A stretch of DNA of 64,000 nt from positions 3,224,001 to 3,288,000 of the forward strand of contig NZ_CP046804.1 in assembly GCF_009763805.1 (NCBI RefSeq), read 5' to 3'. The position numbers were made by a program, and so were the translations under genes. The notes beneath the pieces were generated by a model. The model had not been told where the DNA came from. It was given only the letters and a program-made list of their open reading frames with translations, and ran no database searches. Shown one piece after another: positions 43,098 to 53,091 of this stretch; the first letter of the stretch is position 1, and each line of letters starts with the position of its first letter. This stretch comes from Vibrio cidicii. Lineage in GTDB: Bacteria > Pseudomonadota > Gammaproteobacteria > Enterobacterales > Vibrionaceae.

Positions 43098-43877
43098 TCA
43101 GTCTGCCTGATTCAAGCTCCAGTCATAATGGTACTCAACCTTGGCCGAAAAACCGCGATATTGAGGCGCGTAAGTGCCAATGTGTTCAAACAAGTGTGCT
43201 TTGCCGCCAAAATCCTCTACAAACCAGTCATAAATGGAAGAAAGTCGCGCCTGATTGCCCTGCATGTCGACGCCTTTCGAACTATTGATAAATTCTCTTG
43301 CCGCCTGTTCAAGTAAGGCGTCACGGTTGCTTGCGGTGAAGGCATACGGTTGTAGATTGGGGCAGCCTAAGCTGGCGCAGTTCACCGCATAATGGGTGCG
43401 AGGATCGTTCCAGATCGGTCGCAAAATTCGATGCTCAATGTCGTTGAGCGTTAGCGCTTTGCCGTTGATGGTGATCACTTTGTCATTCCATGGGCCAAAA
43501 CTGAACAGCCCACCCAGTTTGGTGATCGATTTGACCGGGTAGTGTTGCAAGATAAGGTCGACGGTGATGGCATTGTAGAGGTTCACCCAATAGGCGTACT
43601 GCTCGGCGCGTTTCAAGCGCAGTGGATCATGGGCCGCCAAATCGGCTAAATATTGCTTGAGGGCTTTTTTATCCGCGTCAGAAACGGCGGCGTAGCGAAA
43701 CAGGGTGTTTTCCCCTTGGCGCACCAGATAGCGGTCGAGCAAGTTCTGCCAAGTTTGGTGGGATATCGCAAGCGTGCTCTGTTCGTCGGATGTCTGCCAA
43801 TAGGGCCAAAGTTCGGATTTGGGCGCGGCGTAGCTGGCAAAAGAAAAAAACAAAAGCAGGAGGATAAGTGGTCGCAT
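43098..43877 (-). CDS. DUF547 domain protein, secreted
   Basis: A 259-residue protein with a signal peptide (LILLLLFFSFASYAA) and a DUF547 domain; typical segments are RLKRAEQYAYWVNLYNAITVDLIL and WNDPRTHYAVNCASLGCPNL. The family is widespread in marine bacteria, with a cysteine-histidine pattern suggestive of an enzymatic fold, but no proven function. It probably sits in the periplasm. Confidence 0.85.
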   Translation of the reverse strand: MRPLILLLLFFSFASYAAPKSELWPYWQTSDEQSTLAISHQTWQNLLDRYLVRQGENTLFRYAAVSDADKKALKQYLADLAAHDPLRLKRAEQYAYWVNLYNAITVDLILQHYPVKSITKLGGLFSFGPWNDKVITINGKALTLNDIEHRILRPIWNDPRTHYAVNCASLGCPNLQPYAFTASNRDALLEQAAREFINSSKGVDMQGNQARLSSIYDWFVEDFGGKAHLFEHIGTYAPQYRGFSAKVEYHYDWSLNQAD

Positions 43878-44012
43878 AGTCGGGCTCTTGGCTAGGTCAT
43901 TTATCGAGATAACGAATAAGACCGCAGTGTGCGACCATCCCTTTCATCGGCTCGAAAACAAAATGGGAATAGCGCACTATTCCCATGGTTTTACAGCAAG
44001 ACAATTTCACAC

Positions 44013-44616
44013 TTAGCGTAAAAATGCCGGGATATTGGCTTCATAAGCCGCGATCTTCTGTTCATGTTGCAGAGTGAGGCCGATGTTGTCTAGACCGTTT
44101 AACAAGCAGTGGCGACGAAAATCATCGATTTCAAAGGCGTACTCTTTGCCATTAGCTCGCACTTTGAGTGCTTCAAGGTCCACCTCAATTTGCGCTCCTT
44201 CATTGGCCTCGACAAACTGAAACAGTTCGTCCACTTCTTGTTCCGTCAGACGTACGGGCACCATCTGGTTGTTGATCGAGTTGCCATAGAAAATATCCGC
44301 AAAGCTCGGCGCGATCATGGCGCGAATGCCGTAGTCTGCCAGTGCCCATGGCGCGTGTTTCGCGTGATGAGCCACAACCAAAGTTTTCACGAGCAAGTAG
44401 AATGGAGGCCCCTTGGTAGCGCGGCGCATTCATCACAAAGTCAGGGTTGGGCTGTTCGCCTGCATCGTCCAGAAAACGCCAATCGTGGAACAGGTGTTTA
44501 CCAAAGCCTAAACGAGAGACTTTCTGCAGAAACTGTTTGGGAATAATGGCATCGGTATCGACGTTGGCTGCATCCAGAGGAACCACCAAGCCGGTATGTT
44601 GTTTAAAACCTTGCAT
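44013..44616 (-). CDS. leuD: 3-isopropylmalate dehydratase small subunit, apparent +1 frameshift
   Basis: LeuD with LeuC isomerises 2- to 3-isopropylmalate. At 44358-44360 (plus TTT) the gene reads GAAACACG where GAACACG is needed. Removing one A gives [20 protein letters not shown], the active-site loop of the swivel domain, and a full product of 200 residues. Two partial frames are seen as written. It lies 12 bases after leuC at the end of the operon. Confidence 0.94.
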
Positions 44617-44628
44617 GTTTGCTTCCTC

Positions 44629-46030
44629 TTATTTCCAATCTCGAATATCAACAAAATGGCCGGCAATCGCTGCCGCTGCCGCCATGGCTGGGCTCACCAA
44701 GTGAGTGCGACCATCACGCCCTTGTCGCCCTTCAAAGTTGCGATTGGACGTAGAAGCGCAGCGCTCTTGCGGCCCTAGACGATCGTTGTTCATCGCCAGA
44801 CACATTGAGCACCCTGGCAGGCGCCATTCAAAGCCTGCTTGTTTAAAAATAACATCCAAGCCTTCAGCTTCAGCTTGCGCTTTCACTTGTTCAGAGCCCG
44901 GAACGATCAGGGCTTGCACATGTGACGCTACTTTGCGCCCTTTGGCGATACTGGCGGCGGCGCGCATATCTTCAATTCGTGAGTTGGTGCACGAGCCGAC
45001 AAACACTTTGTCGACTTTATAGTCAGAAAGCGATTTACCCGCTTCGAGGCCCATATAAGCCAGCGCTTTTTCTGCCGAGGCTTTCTCGACCGGGTCGCTG
45101 AAGCTTTCAGGTGCAGGAATTGGCTCGTCTACTGCGATCACTTGGCCCGGGTTGGTGCCCCAAGTCACTTGCGGTTTGATCTCCGCTGCGTCGAGTGTGA
45201 TTACGGCGTCAAAAGTGGCATCTTCATCGGTTTTGAGTGTTTTCCAGTATTCAACCGCCGCATCCCAATCTGCACCTGTAGGCGCAAACTTACGCCCCTT
45301 AACGTATGCAAAGGTGGTTTCATCGGGGGCGATTAAGCCTGCTTTTGCACCAAGTTCAATCGCCATGTTGCATACGGTCATGCGGCCTTCCATCGACAGG
45401 TCAGTAATCGCTTCACCACAGAATTCGACCACATAACCTGTACCGCCTGCGGCCGTGGTTTTACCGATAATGGCTAACACGATGTCTTTGGCGGTGATGC
45501 CTTCGGCCACCTTGCCTTTGACTTCGATTTTCATGGTTTTGGCGCGTGCCTGCTTGAGTGTTTGTGTGGCAAGCACATGCTCCACTTCTGACGTGCCAAT
45601 ACCAAAGGCGAGCGAGCCAAATGCGCCATGAGTCGCGGTGTGTGAGTCCCCACACACAATCGTCATACCTGGTAACGTGATGCCAAGTTTCTGGTCCCAT
45701 GACGTGCACGATACCTTGATATTTATGGTTTAAGTCATACAGAGTGACGCCAAAGTCCAGACAGTTTTTGATCAGCGTTTCCATCTGAATGCGTGCCATC
45801 TCGCCGGACGCATTGATGTCTTTGGTGGTGGTAGAGACGTTGTGATCCATGGTGGCGAAGGTTTTGCTCACCTGACGCACTTGACGTCCTTTTTCACGCA
45901 GACCATCGAAGGCTTGTGGTGAGGTCACTTCGTGAACCAAGTGGCGGTCAATGTACAGGATCGGGGTTTCCCCTGGCGCTGCAACGGCGACATGCGCATC
46001 GTAAACTTTTTCGTAGAGTGTTTTGCCCAT
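44629..46030 (-). CDS. leuC: 3-isopropylmalate dehydratase large subunit, apparent +1 frameshift
   Basis: LeuC carries the 4Fe-4S cluster of isopropylmalate isomerase. The ligating cysteines appear in [12 protein letters not shown] and [11 protein letters not shown]. At 45688-45690 (plus TTT) the gene reads CCAGAAACTTGG where CCAGAACTTGG is needed. With one A removed, [22 protein letters not shown] is restored and the product is 466 residues, the normal size. Confidence 0.94.
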
Positions 46031-46049
46031 TGCTCGAACTTCCGTGTTT

Positions 46050-47151
<1,102 letters not shown>

Positions 47152-47227
47152 TTAGTTTTATTTAATCTTTTTTGAGTTGTGTTTGTCTCAATTCTTTATC
47201 TTTGCGCCAGATTGGGCGCAAAGAGCA

Positions 47228-48775
47228 TCAGACGGTGGCAATTTTTTTCTGCTTCAGCTCGGCGATAGTGTCGGCGCGATGAATGCTGTTGATCACGTGC
47301 AGCAGAGCTTGTCCAGACGCTTCAACAATATCGGTGGAAACGCCGGTGCCGTGGTATTTTCTGCCTTTGTAGTTGGCGATAATATCCGCTTGGCCTAAAC
47401 CATCTTCCCCTTCACCTTTGGCGGTCAGATCAAACTTGTCTAGTACGATATCGTAGCCCGTCAAACGGTAGATACACTGGTATAACGCATCAACCGGGCC
47501 GTTGCCAACGGCGGCTTCGCATTTTTCTTCCTCGCCGCATTGTAATTTAATGCTGGTGGTCGCCATCACGCTGCCTGATTGAACGCTTAGATAACTCAAT
47601 TTATAGAAATCGTCTTCTTCACGCAGGTTGGAGAAATGCATCAATGCTTCTAAATCGTAATCAAACACTTGCCCTTTGCGATCGGCAAGTTTTAAGAAAT
47701 CTTCGTACAAGGCATCCAAATTGTACTCTTCGGCTTTGTAGCCCATCGCATCCATATGGCTCTTGACTGCGGCGCGGCCGCTGCGGCTGGTTAGGTTCAG
47801 CGCTTGATTTTTCAGGCCGATCGACTCCGGTGTCATGATTTCGTAGGTGTTTTTGTTCTTTAGCATGCCATCTTGGTGAATGCCGGATGAGTGGCTAAAG
47901 GCATTAGCGCCGACAATCGCTTTGTTGGCTTGGATCGGCATGTTGCAAAGCTGGCTGACCAATTTACTGGTGCGATGGATCTCGTCGTGTTTAATGCCCG
48001 TGTGCACGCCCAGAAACTCTTGACGGGTTTTGATGATCATGGCGATCTCTTCCAATGCACAGTTTCCTGCACGCTCGCCGATGCCATTGATGGTCCCTTC
48101 CACTTGACGTGCACCCGCTTGCACCGCGGCAATCGAGTTGGCGACCGACATGCCCAAGTCATCATGGCAGTGGACTGAAATGATCGCTTTGTCGATGTTG
48201 GGCACGCGATTGAACAGCGTTTGAATGATGCCGCCAAACTCGCTTGGCACGGTGTAGCCAACGGTATCGGGAATGTTGATGGTGCGTGCGCCAGCGTTAA
48301 TGGCTGCCTCGACCATACGGCACAGGTTGTCAATTGGTGTGCGGCCTGCATCTTCACAAGAAAACTCGACATCATCGGTGTAGTTGCGCGCATGTTTGAC
48401 AGCATGCACAGCCATCTCAACTACATCATCATAACTACGGCGTAGCTTGTCTTGAACGTGAATGGTGGATGTGGAAATAAAGGTGTGAATTCGAAACGCC
48501 TCAGCAACTTTTAGCGCTTGCGCTGCGGCGTCAATGTCTTTCTCAACGGCTCGAGAAAGGGCACAAACCCGGCTGTTTTTAATATGTTTGGCGATGGTTT
48601 GCACCGATTCAAAATCCCCCGGAGAGGAAACAGGGAAGCCTGCTTCAATCACATCAACGCCCAGCCTTTCCAGCGCGTAGGCAATTTGCAGTTTCTCTTT
48701 GACTGTCAAACTCGCTGACAACGCTTGTTCGCCATCACGCAATGTGGTGTCGAAAATTATCACCTGATCGTTCAT
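47228..48775 (-). CDS. leuA: 2-isopropylmalate synthase
   Basis: LeuA condenses acetyl-CoA with 2-oxoisovalerate, the first step of leucine synthesis, and is feedback-inhibited by leucine. The product starts at 48775 ([19 protein letters not shown], with the metal and substrate residues in DTTLRDGEQ); the longer open frame runs through the attenuator and is not family-like. It has 515 residues with an N-terminal TIM barrel ([12 protein letters not shown]) and a C-terminal regulatory domain. Intact, unlike leuB, leuC and leuD. Confidence 0.96.
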   Translation of the reverse strand: MNDQVIIFDTTLRDGEQALSASLTVKEKLQIAYALERLGVDVIEAGFPVSSPGDFESVQTIAKHIKNSRVCALSRAVEKDIDAAAQALKVAEAFRIHTFISTSTIHVQDKLRRSYDDVVEMAVHAVKHARNYTDDVEFSCEDAGRTPIDNLCRMVEAAINAGARTINIPDTVGYTVPSEFGGIIQTLFNRVPNIDKAIISVHCHDDLGMSVANSIAAVQAGARQVEGTINGIGERAGNCALEEIAMIIKTRQEFLGVHTGIKHDEIHRTSKLVSQLCNMPIQANKAIVGANAFSHSSGIHQDGMLKNKNTYEIMTPESIGLKNQALNLTSRSGRAAVKSHMDAMGYKAEEYNLDALYEDFLKLADRKGQVFDYDLEALMHFSNLREEDDFYKLSYLSVQSGSVMATTSIKLQCGEEEKCEAAVGNGPVDALYQCIYRLTGYDIVLDKFDLTAKGEGEDGLGQADIIANYKGRKYHGTGVSTDIVEASGQALLHVINSIHRADTIAELKQKKIATV

Positions 48776-48833
48776 GTTCGCTTCCTTTTTTCGATAGTTA
48801 ATCGATTTCTTCCGGTAGATGTTGTGTTTAGAT

Positions 48834-48863
48834 ATAAAAAAACCCGCATCTGCGTGCGGGTTT
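48834..48863 (-). terminator. leu operon attenuator (terminator hairpin)
   Basis: AACCCGCA (48841-48848) pairs with TGCGGGTT (48855-48862); on the minus strand it is followed by a T-tract. It lies between the leader peptide and leuA, the position of the transcription attenuator. Confidence 0.9.
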
Positions 48864-48898
48864 GTTGTCATTCTGTGTGGTTATTTTTCTTCCACAGC

Positions 48899-48958
48899 CT
48901 ACCCGCGCGATCTGGTCACGATAAGGAGGAGGTTGAGGAGAGAAAAGTGTGCTGTCAT
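48899..48958 (-). CDS. leuL: leu operon leader peptide
   Basis: A 19-residue leader reading MTAHFSLLNLLLIVTRSRG and stop, with five leucine codons in six positions (LLNLLL). It precedes the attenuator by about 35 bases. When leucine-tRNA is short, ribosomes stall here and the terminator hairpin fails to form, as in E. coli leuL. This is too short to appear in most gene calls. Confidence 0.92.
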   Translation of the reverse strand: MTAHFSLLNLLLIVTRSRG

Positions 48959-48992
48959 CTTGTTAAGCATTCCACAAAATTAAGTTAACAGA

Positions 48993-49021
48993 TTAGTACC
49001 GCACTCGGTTGAGCGCGTCAA
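48993..49021 (-). promoter_or_regulatory. Sigma-70 promoter of the leu operon
   Basis: On the minus strand TTGACG (49016-49021) and TACTAA (48993-48998) are 17 bases apart. Transcription would start near 48985, about 28 bases before leuL. Confidence 0.8.
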
Positions 49022-49108
49022 CCCTAAAGTTGATTTTTTACTCATATCCGATCAGTTCCGCGTCCGCGCGCAAACAGTTTCGCACGCAAAGAGCGGTGCG
49101 GTCTAAAA

Positions 49109-49131
49109 TTCATCACTGATTAAGCGATGAA
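49109..49131. promoter_or_regulatory. Imperfect inverted repeat before the tetR gene
   Basis: TTCATC (49109-49114) and GATGAA (49126-49131) are inverted arms like those of the perfect palindrome downstream, with a wider centre. A possible second binding site of the same regulator. Confidence 0.4.
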
Positions 49132-49169
49132 GAATAATTGTGATATCACTCCAATCGCCACGAGATATA

Positions 49170-49186
49170 ATTCATCGACGATGAAT
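49170..49186. promoter_or_regulatory. Perfect palindrome before the tetR gene (likely operator)
   Basis: ATTCATCG-A-CGATGAAT, 17 bases and symmetrical, ends 17 bases before the TetR start. Position and symmetry fit an autoregulatory TetR operator. Confidence 0.6.
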
Positions 49187-49203
49187 ATGGGAGATAAAAC
49201 GGG

Positions 49204-49854
49204 ATGACGGAAAAACGCAGAGTAGGGCGACCAAGTAGCAAAACCGATGCGCGTAAAAAGCTAATTGATCATGCGCGGGATCTGTTTGTGGTCATGGCGT
49301 ACGACAAAGTCTCAACGCGGTTGATTGCGCAAAAAGCGGGGGTCAACAGCGCTTTAATTCGCTACTACTTTGGCAGCAAAGAAGGGTTGTTCGAAACCAT
49401 GTTAAGAGAGACGTTAGCACCGATGCAAAAGAAAATGCAGCAGTTGGTTATGGAGAGCACGGAGCGCAATCTGCTCGATATTATGAAAACTTACTATCGA
49501 GAAATGGTTAAAATGCCGCAATTTCCGCGTTTGATCGTTCAGGTGATGCACATGCCACCCTCAGACATTCAACGTCGGCTGGTGGAAAAAGTCTTTTTGG
49601 ACATCACTCAACCGATGCAAGAAATGCTGTTTGGTAAATTGGCCAGCAGCGGTGTGATCAACCCAGAAAGGGATCCGCAACTTTGTCGCATCTCTTACAT
49701 CAGTCTAATGGTTTTTCCGTTTATTGCGCCTCCGGCGTTGCTTGCTGTGCATGGTGTCGAAATGAATGAAACGTTTCTGGATCGTTTGGTGGAACACAAT
49801 ATTCAAGTGATGAAAAGCGGCTTTTTACGGCCTGAACTGGCTACGGCTCTGTAG
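49204..49854 (+). CDS. TetR-family transcriptional regulator
   Basis: A 216-residue regulator with an N-terminal helix-turn-helix (STRLIAQKAGVNSALIRYYFGSKEGLFETML at about 35-65) preceded by a basic tail (EKRRVGRPSSKTDARKK). The C-terminal ligand domain is not recognisable beyond the family. It may control itself through the palindrome upstream, or the divergent leu operon or the following phosphatase-glycosyltransferase pair; none of these targets is shown. Confidence 0.88.
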   Translation: MTEKRRVGRPSSKTDARKKLIDHARDLFVVMAYDKVSTRLIAQKAGVNSALIRYYFGSKEGLFETMLRETLAPMQKKMQQLVMESTERNLLDIMKTYYREMVKMPQFPRLIVQVMHMPPSDIQRRLVEKVFLDITQPMQEMLFGKLASSGVINPERDPQLCRISYISLMVFPFIAPPALLAVHGVEMNETFLDRLVEHNIQVMKSGFLRPELATAL

Positions 49855-49985
49855 AGTCGCAATCTACGTTCTGCTGCATAGTGCGGCCGTGCTCTGTTCA
49901 CCAAATAGCCAAATTGCCTTCATTGGATTGTCATTAACGTCTTCTAGCTTAACTTTTGTACCCCAAGGTTAATAGGAAGATACTT

Positions 49986-50534
49986 ATGAGGACTCTCGTT
50001 TCCCTGAGCCAGCCGATGGAGCGGATCGCGGCGTTGGATTTGGCTTTTTCAAGCCTTTGTCTCAGACATCGCTTTAGCCATCAAGTCGCTACCATTAGTA
50101 AAGCGGTGTCGCACAGTGGCGATGGGCACTTGTATTTGGCGTTAGGTTTAGCCGCCTGGTTGATGCAACCTAGCAACGGATGGATGTTCTTGTGCGCCGG
50201 GCTGTTGGCTTTTGCCATTGAACTGCCGATCTATTGGTTGCTGAAAAATAGCTTCAAACGGCGTAGACCTGAAGAGTACTGCGCTTATCTCCCCGCGTTT
50301 ATTACCCCTTCTGACCGCTACAGCTTGCCTTCTGGGCACACTGCCGCAGGTTTTGTCATGGCAGTGTTAATCGCGCACTTTTATCCTGAGTTGACTTGGT
50401 TTGCCTTCGGCTGGGCAAGTTTAATTGGCTTGGCACGCATCTTACTTGGGGTGCATTTTCTTACCGACGTGTTGATTGGCGCCGTGCTTGGTAGTGCATG
50501 CGCATCCTTTGCTTTGTCGCTGCTATTGGGGTAA
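49986..50534 (+). CDS. PAP2-family membrane phosphatase
   Basis: An integral membrane lipid-phosphatase-like protein of 182 residues. The three PAP2 motifs are visible: KNSFKRRRP (near 90), PSGH in LPSGHTAAGF (near 118) and ARILLGVHFLTD (near 155), so the histidines of the active site are kept. Start ATG 49986 has AGGAAG upstream. Substrates could be phosphatidic acid, undecaprenyl pyrophosphate or a modified lipid. The next gene starts 3 bases after its stop. Confidence 0.9.
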   Translation: MRTLVSLSQPMERIAALDLAFSSLCLRHRFSHQVATISKAVSHSGDGHLYLALGLAAWLMQPSNGWMFLCAGLLAFAIELPIYWLLKNSFKRRRPEEYCAYLPAFITPSDRYSLPSGHTAAGFVMAVLIAHFYPELTWFAFGWASLIGLARILLGVHFLTDVLIGAVLGSACASFALSLLLG

Positions 50535-50537
50535 CGC

Positions 50538-51584
50538 ATGAAAATATTGTATGGCGTGCAAGGGACAGGCAATGGTCATATTGCTAGAGCGAGGGCGATG
50601 GCCAATGCGCTCAAACAACGAGGCGTCGCGGTGGATTTTCTCTTTTCTGGACGCGAAGCGGATCGCTATTTTTCCATGGAGGCATTTGGTGAGTTTCAAA
50701 CCTACCGTGGTTTGACTTTCGCCACGGAGAAAGGTCGAGTGAGCTATGCAAAAACGGCAATGAATAATAGCCTGCTACAAGTGAAACGTGAAATCGACAG
50801 CCTCGATCTCTCTGCCTACGATTTGGTGATCAATGATTTTGAACCCGTGTCGGCGTGGGCGGCAAAAAAACAGCATAAAACCTGTATTAGCATCAGCCAC
50901 CAAAATGCCTTTCGTTATCCAGTACCTCTGAAAGGAGCAAGTTGGCTAGACAAGCAAGTGTTGCAGTACTTTGCCCCAGCGGATATCCACATTGGCTTGC
51001 ACTGGTATCACTTTGATCAACCGATTCTGCCGCCAATCGTTAATACCGCGCCGCAGGGCTCGGGCAATCGTAATATCATTTTGGTTTATCTCCCTTTTGA
51101 GCAGGTTGAGGACATTTGTGAATTGCTGTGGCGCTTTCAAGGACAAAAGTTTCTCTGCTATCACCCCGACCTCCTAGATACCGAAGTGCTGGAAAATGTC
51201 GAACTTCGAGCGCTCAATCATCAGGCTTTTCAGGCTGATTTACATGCTTGTAGCGGTGTGATTGCTAATGGTGGGTTTGAATTGCCATCTGAGGCGCTCT
51301 CACTAGGAAAAAAATTGTTGGTCAAACCGCTGCAAGGGCAGTTTGAACAGCAAAGTAATGTGGCCACACTCGAAACCTTGGGATTGGCGTCGGTGATGGA
51401 TTCACTTGATGCGCGAGTGGTCCGTGCTTGGCTGGAGGAAGCGCATGCAGAAAGTGTCACCTATCCTGATGTGGCTACTGCAATCGCAGACTGGCTTTTG
51501 CAAGGTGATTGGAGCTCACAGCAGGAACTCTCGCGACGCCTTTGGGAGCGGGTTGATTTTCCCAGTTACGTGTCAAATCTGTAG
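50538..51584 (+). CDS. Glycosyltransferase-like protein (MJ1255/TIGR00661 type)
   Basis: A 348-residue cytoplasmic protein with a GT-B-like fold. The N-terminus MKILYGVQGTGNGHIARARAM has the glycine-rich loop of the UDP-sugar transferase (MurG-like) type, and ANGGFELPSEALSLGKKLLVKP near 240-260 resembles the donor-binding region. The acceptor is unknown. It follows the PAP2 gene by 3 bases, so the two are almost surely co-translated; a shared role in lipid-linked sugar metabolism is inference. Confidence 0.82.
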   Translation: MKILYGVQGTGNGHIARARAMANALKQRGVAVDFLFSGREADRYFSMEAFGEFQTYRGLTFATEKGRVSYAKTAMNNSLLQVKREIDSLDLSAYDLVINDFEPVSAWAAKKQHKTCISISHQNAFRYPVPLKGASWLDKQVLQYFAPADIHIGLHWYHFDQPILPPIVNTAPQGSGNRNIILVYLPFEQVEDICELLWRFQGQKFLCYHPDLLDTEVLENVELRALNHQAFQADLHACSGVIANGGFELPSEALSLGKKLLVKPLQGQFEQQSNVATLETLGLASVMDSLDARVVRAWLEEAHAESVTYPDVATAIADWLLQGDWSSQQELSRRLWERVDFPSYVSNL

Positions 51585-51931
51585 TGTACGTATTGACGTG
51601 ACAATTTATACATTTCTTGGTTGATGTGCTTTGTGAATAATTTGTGTGTTGACATTAGTAACATATACATCCGCTAAATGGGATGTGTGAAGGTAACGAC
51701 GTTCAGTTTGATAGTTTTTTAGATTTTCATCAAGTATTTGTATTTAAAGTATTTATTTTATTTTTACCTAAAATTTAGTGATTAGTTATCAATCTGATTG
51801 CCAACCATTAACGGATTGAATGATAGTAGTTCGGCCCGGAGTTATAAGGGCAATAAATATAATAACTCAGGTTATCTATTCCGATTCCTACATTCATTTA
51901 GTTGACCGTTACACAATAAGAGGCAAGTCAG
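51585..51931. other. leuO upstream region
   Basis: A 347-base, strongly A+T-rich stretch, especially 51690-51780. Such regions before leuO are typical H-NS and LeuO binding areas in enterobacteria; this is inferred from composition. No gene, repeat or clear hairpin. Confidence 0.55.
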
Positions 51932-52891
51932 ATGTTAGATAAAAAAGAAGCGATCAGCGCTATCGCTAGTTATCGGATGGAAAGTACCCTACGTGGGGTC
52001 GATTTGAACCTGTTGACCGTGTTTGATGCCGTGATGCAGGAGCAGAATATTACACGAGCAGCGCACAACTTAGGTATGTCACAACCTGCGGTGAGTAATG
52101 CTGTTGCGCGTTTAAAAGTGATGTTTAATGATGAACTTTTTATGCGCCAAGGACGTGGTATTCAGCCAACTCAGCGTGCTCGTCAGCTATTTGGCCCTAT
52201 CCGTCAAGCGCTGCAACTGGTGCGCAATGAACTGCCAAGTTCCGTCTTCCAACCTGAAACGTCTACCCGCATGTTTAAACTGGCGATTTGCAGCCCGTGT
52301 GATATGCGTTTCGCGCCAAAAATCATGGCCGATATTCACCATCAGGCACCGAGCGTGCAGTTGCATCTCGATGCGGAGTTTGATCGCAAGTTGTCGGAGC
52401 GTATGCGTTATCAAGAGATCGACTTTGTGATCGATTACGCGCGCTTTGATGAACAAGGTTTTTCAAGCACTGAGATCTTCAAAGACCAGTTGGTGGTTGT
52501 GGCGTCAAAAGGTCACTCTCGAATTCAAGGTGAAGTGACGGCGGAGCAACTGCAAAGCGAGCGCCATGCCAAGTTATCAAAAACGCACGGACAGAGAAGT
52601 TTTTCGGAGCAAGCTTATCGTGAACTGGATGTATCCGCATATTTTGAAGGCACCAGTTTGAGTAATGTGCTTTACGTGGTCGGTCAGTCTGAATTGGTGA
52701 CGATTGCACCGCGTTGGATCGTGGAAAATGCGGCGAATCATGACCAACTACAGATTTTGGATCTGCCGTTTGAAAATGGCGAGATCAGCGGTTACCTTAG
52801 TTGGCATGAATCGAGCGAAAAAGACAAAGGCCATATTTGGCTGCGCGATTTGTTGATGGTGACCTGTGGTGAAGTGGTTGCTGTGCAATAA
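51932..52891 (+). CDS. leuO: LysR-type regulator LeuO
   Basis: LeuO is a global LysR regulator that in vibrios controls stress, biofilm and bile-response genes. The 319-residue product has the helix-turn-helix (ITRAAHNLGMSQPAVSNAVARLKVMFNDELFMRQGRG) after a conserved VDLNLLTVFDAVM lead, then the substrate-binding fold. LeuO is also linked to leu operon control; here leuO lies about 3 kb from leuA with other genes between. Confidence 0.92.
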   Translation: MLDKKEAISAIASYRMESTLRGVDLNLLTVFDAVMQEQNITRAAHNLGMSQPAVSNAVARLKVMFNDELFMRQGRGIQPTQRARQLFGPIRQALQLVRNELPSSVFQPETSTRMFKLAICSPCDMRFAPKIMADIHHQAPSVQLHLDAEFDRKLSERMRYQEIDFVIDYARFDEQGFSSTEIFKDQLVVVASKGHSRIQGEVTAEQLQSERHAKLSKTHGQRSFSEQAYRELDVSAYFEGTSLSNVLYVVGQSELVTIAPRWIVENAANHDQLQILDLPFENGEISGYLSWHESSEKDKGHIWLRDLLMVTCGEVVAVQ

Positions 52892-52914
52892 AAGACAGTT
52901 CAGCTTGATGAATT

Positions 52915-52950
52915 AAGCCCTTGACGCTTTATGCGAAAAGGGCTTTTTTC
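52915..52950 (+). terminator. Intrinsic terminator after leuO
   Basis: AAGCCCTT (52915-52922) pairs with AAGGGCTT (52938-52945), with a T-tract following. Confidence 0.88.
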
Positions 52951-53091
52951 TTGGTTATCCTTTTTGACAAACTAAGTGATAACGCTCTCTAAAACAGGAT
53001 AAGTTTGACCCGCATCAGTTGCGTTTTTCTCTTTCATGGCTACACTGTGCCCGCAAATAGAGCTTACAGGTGTAAGCCAAAGGTAGAAGAG

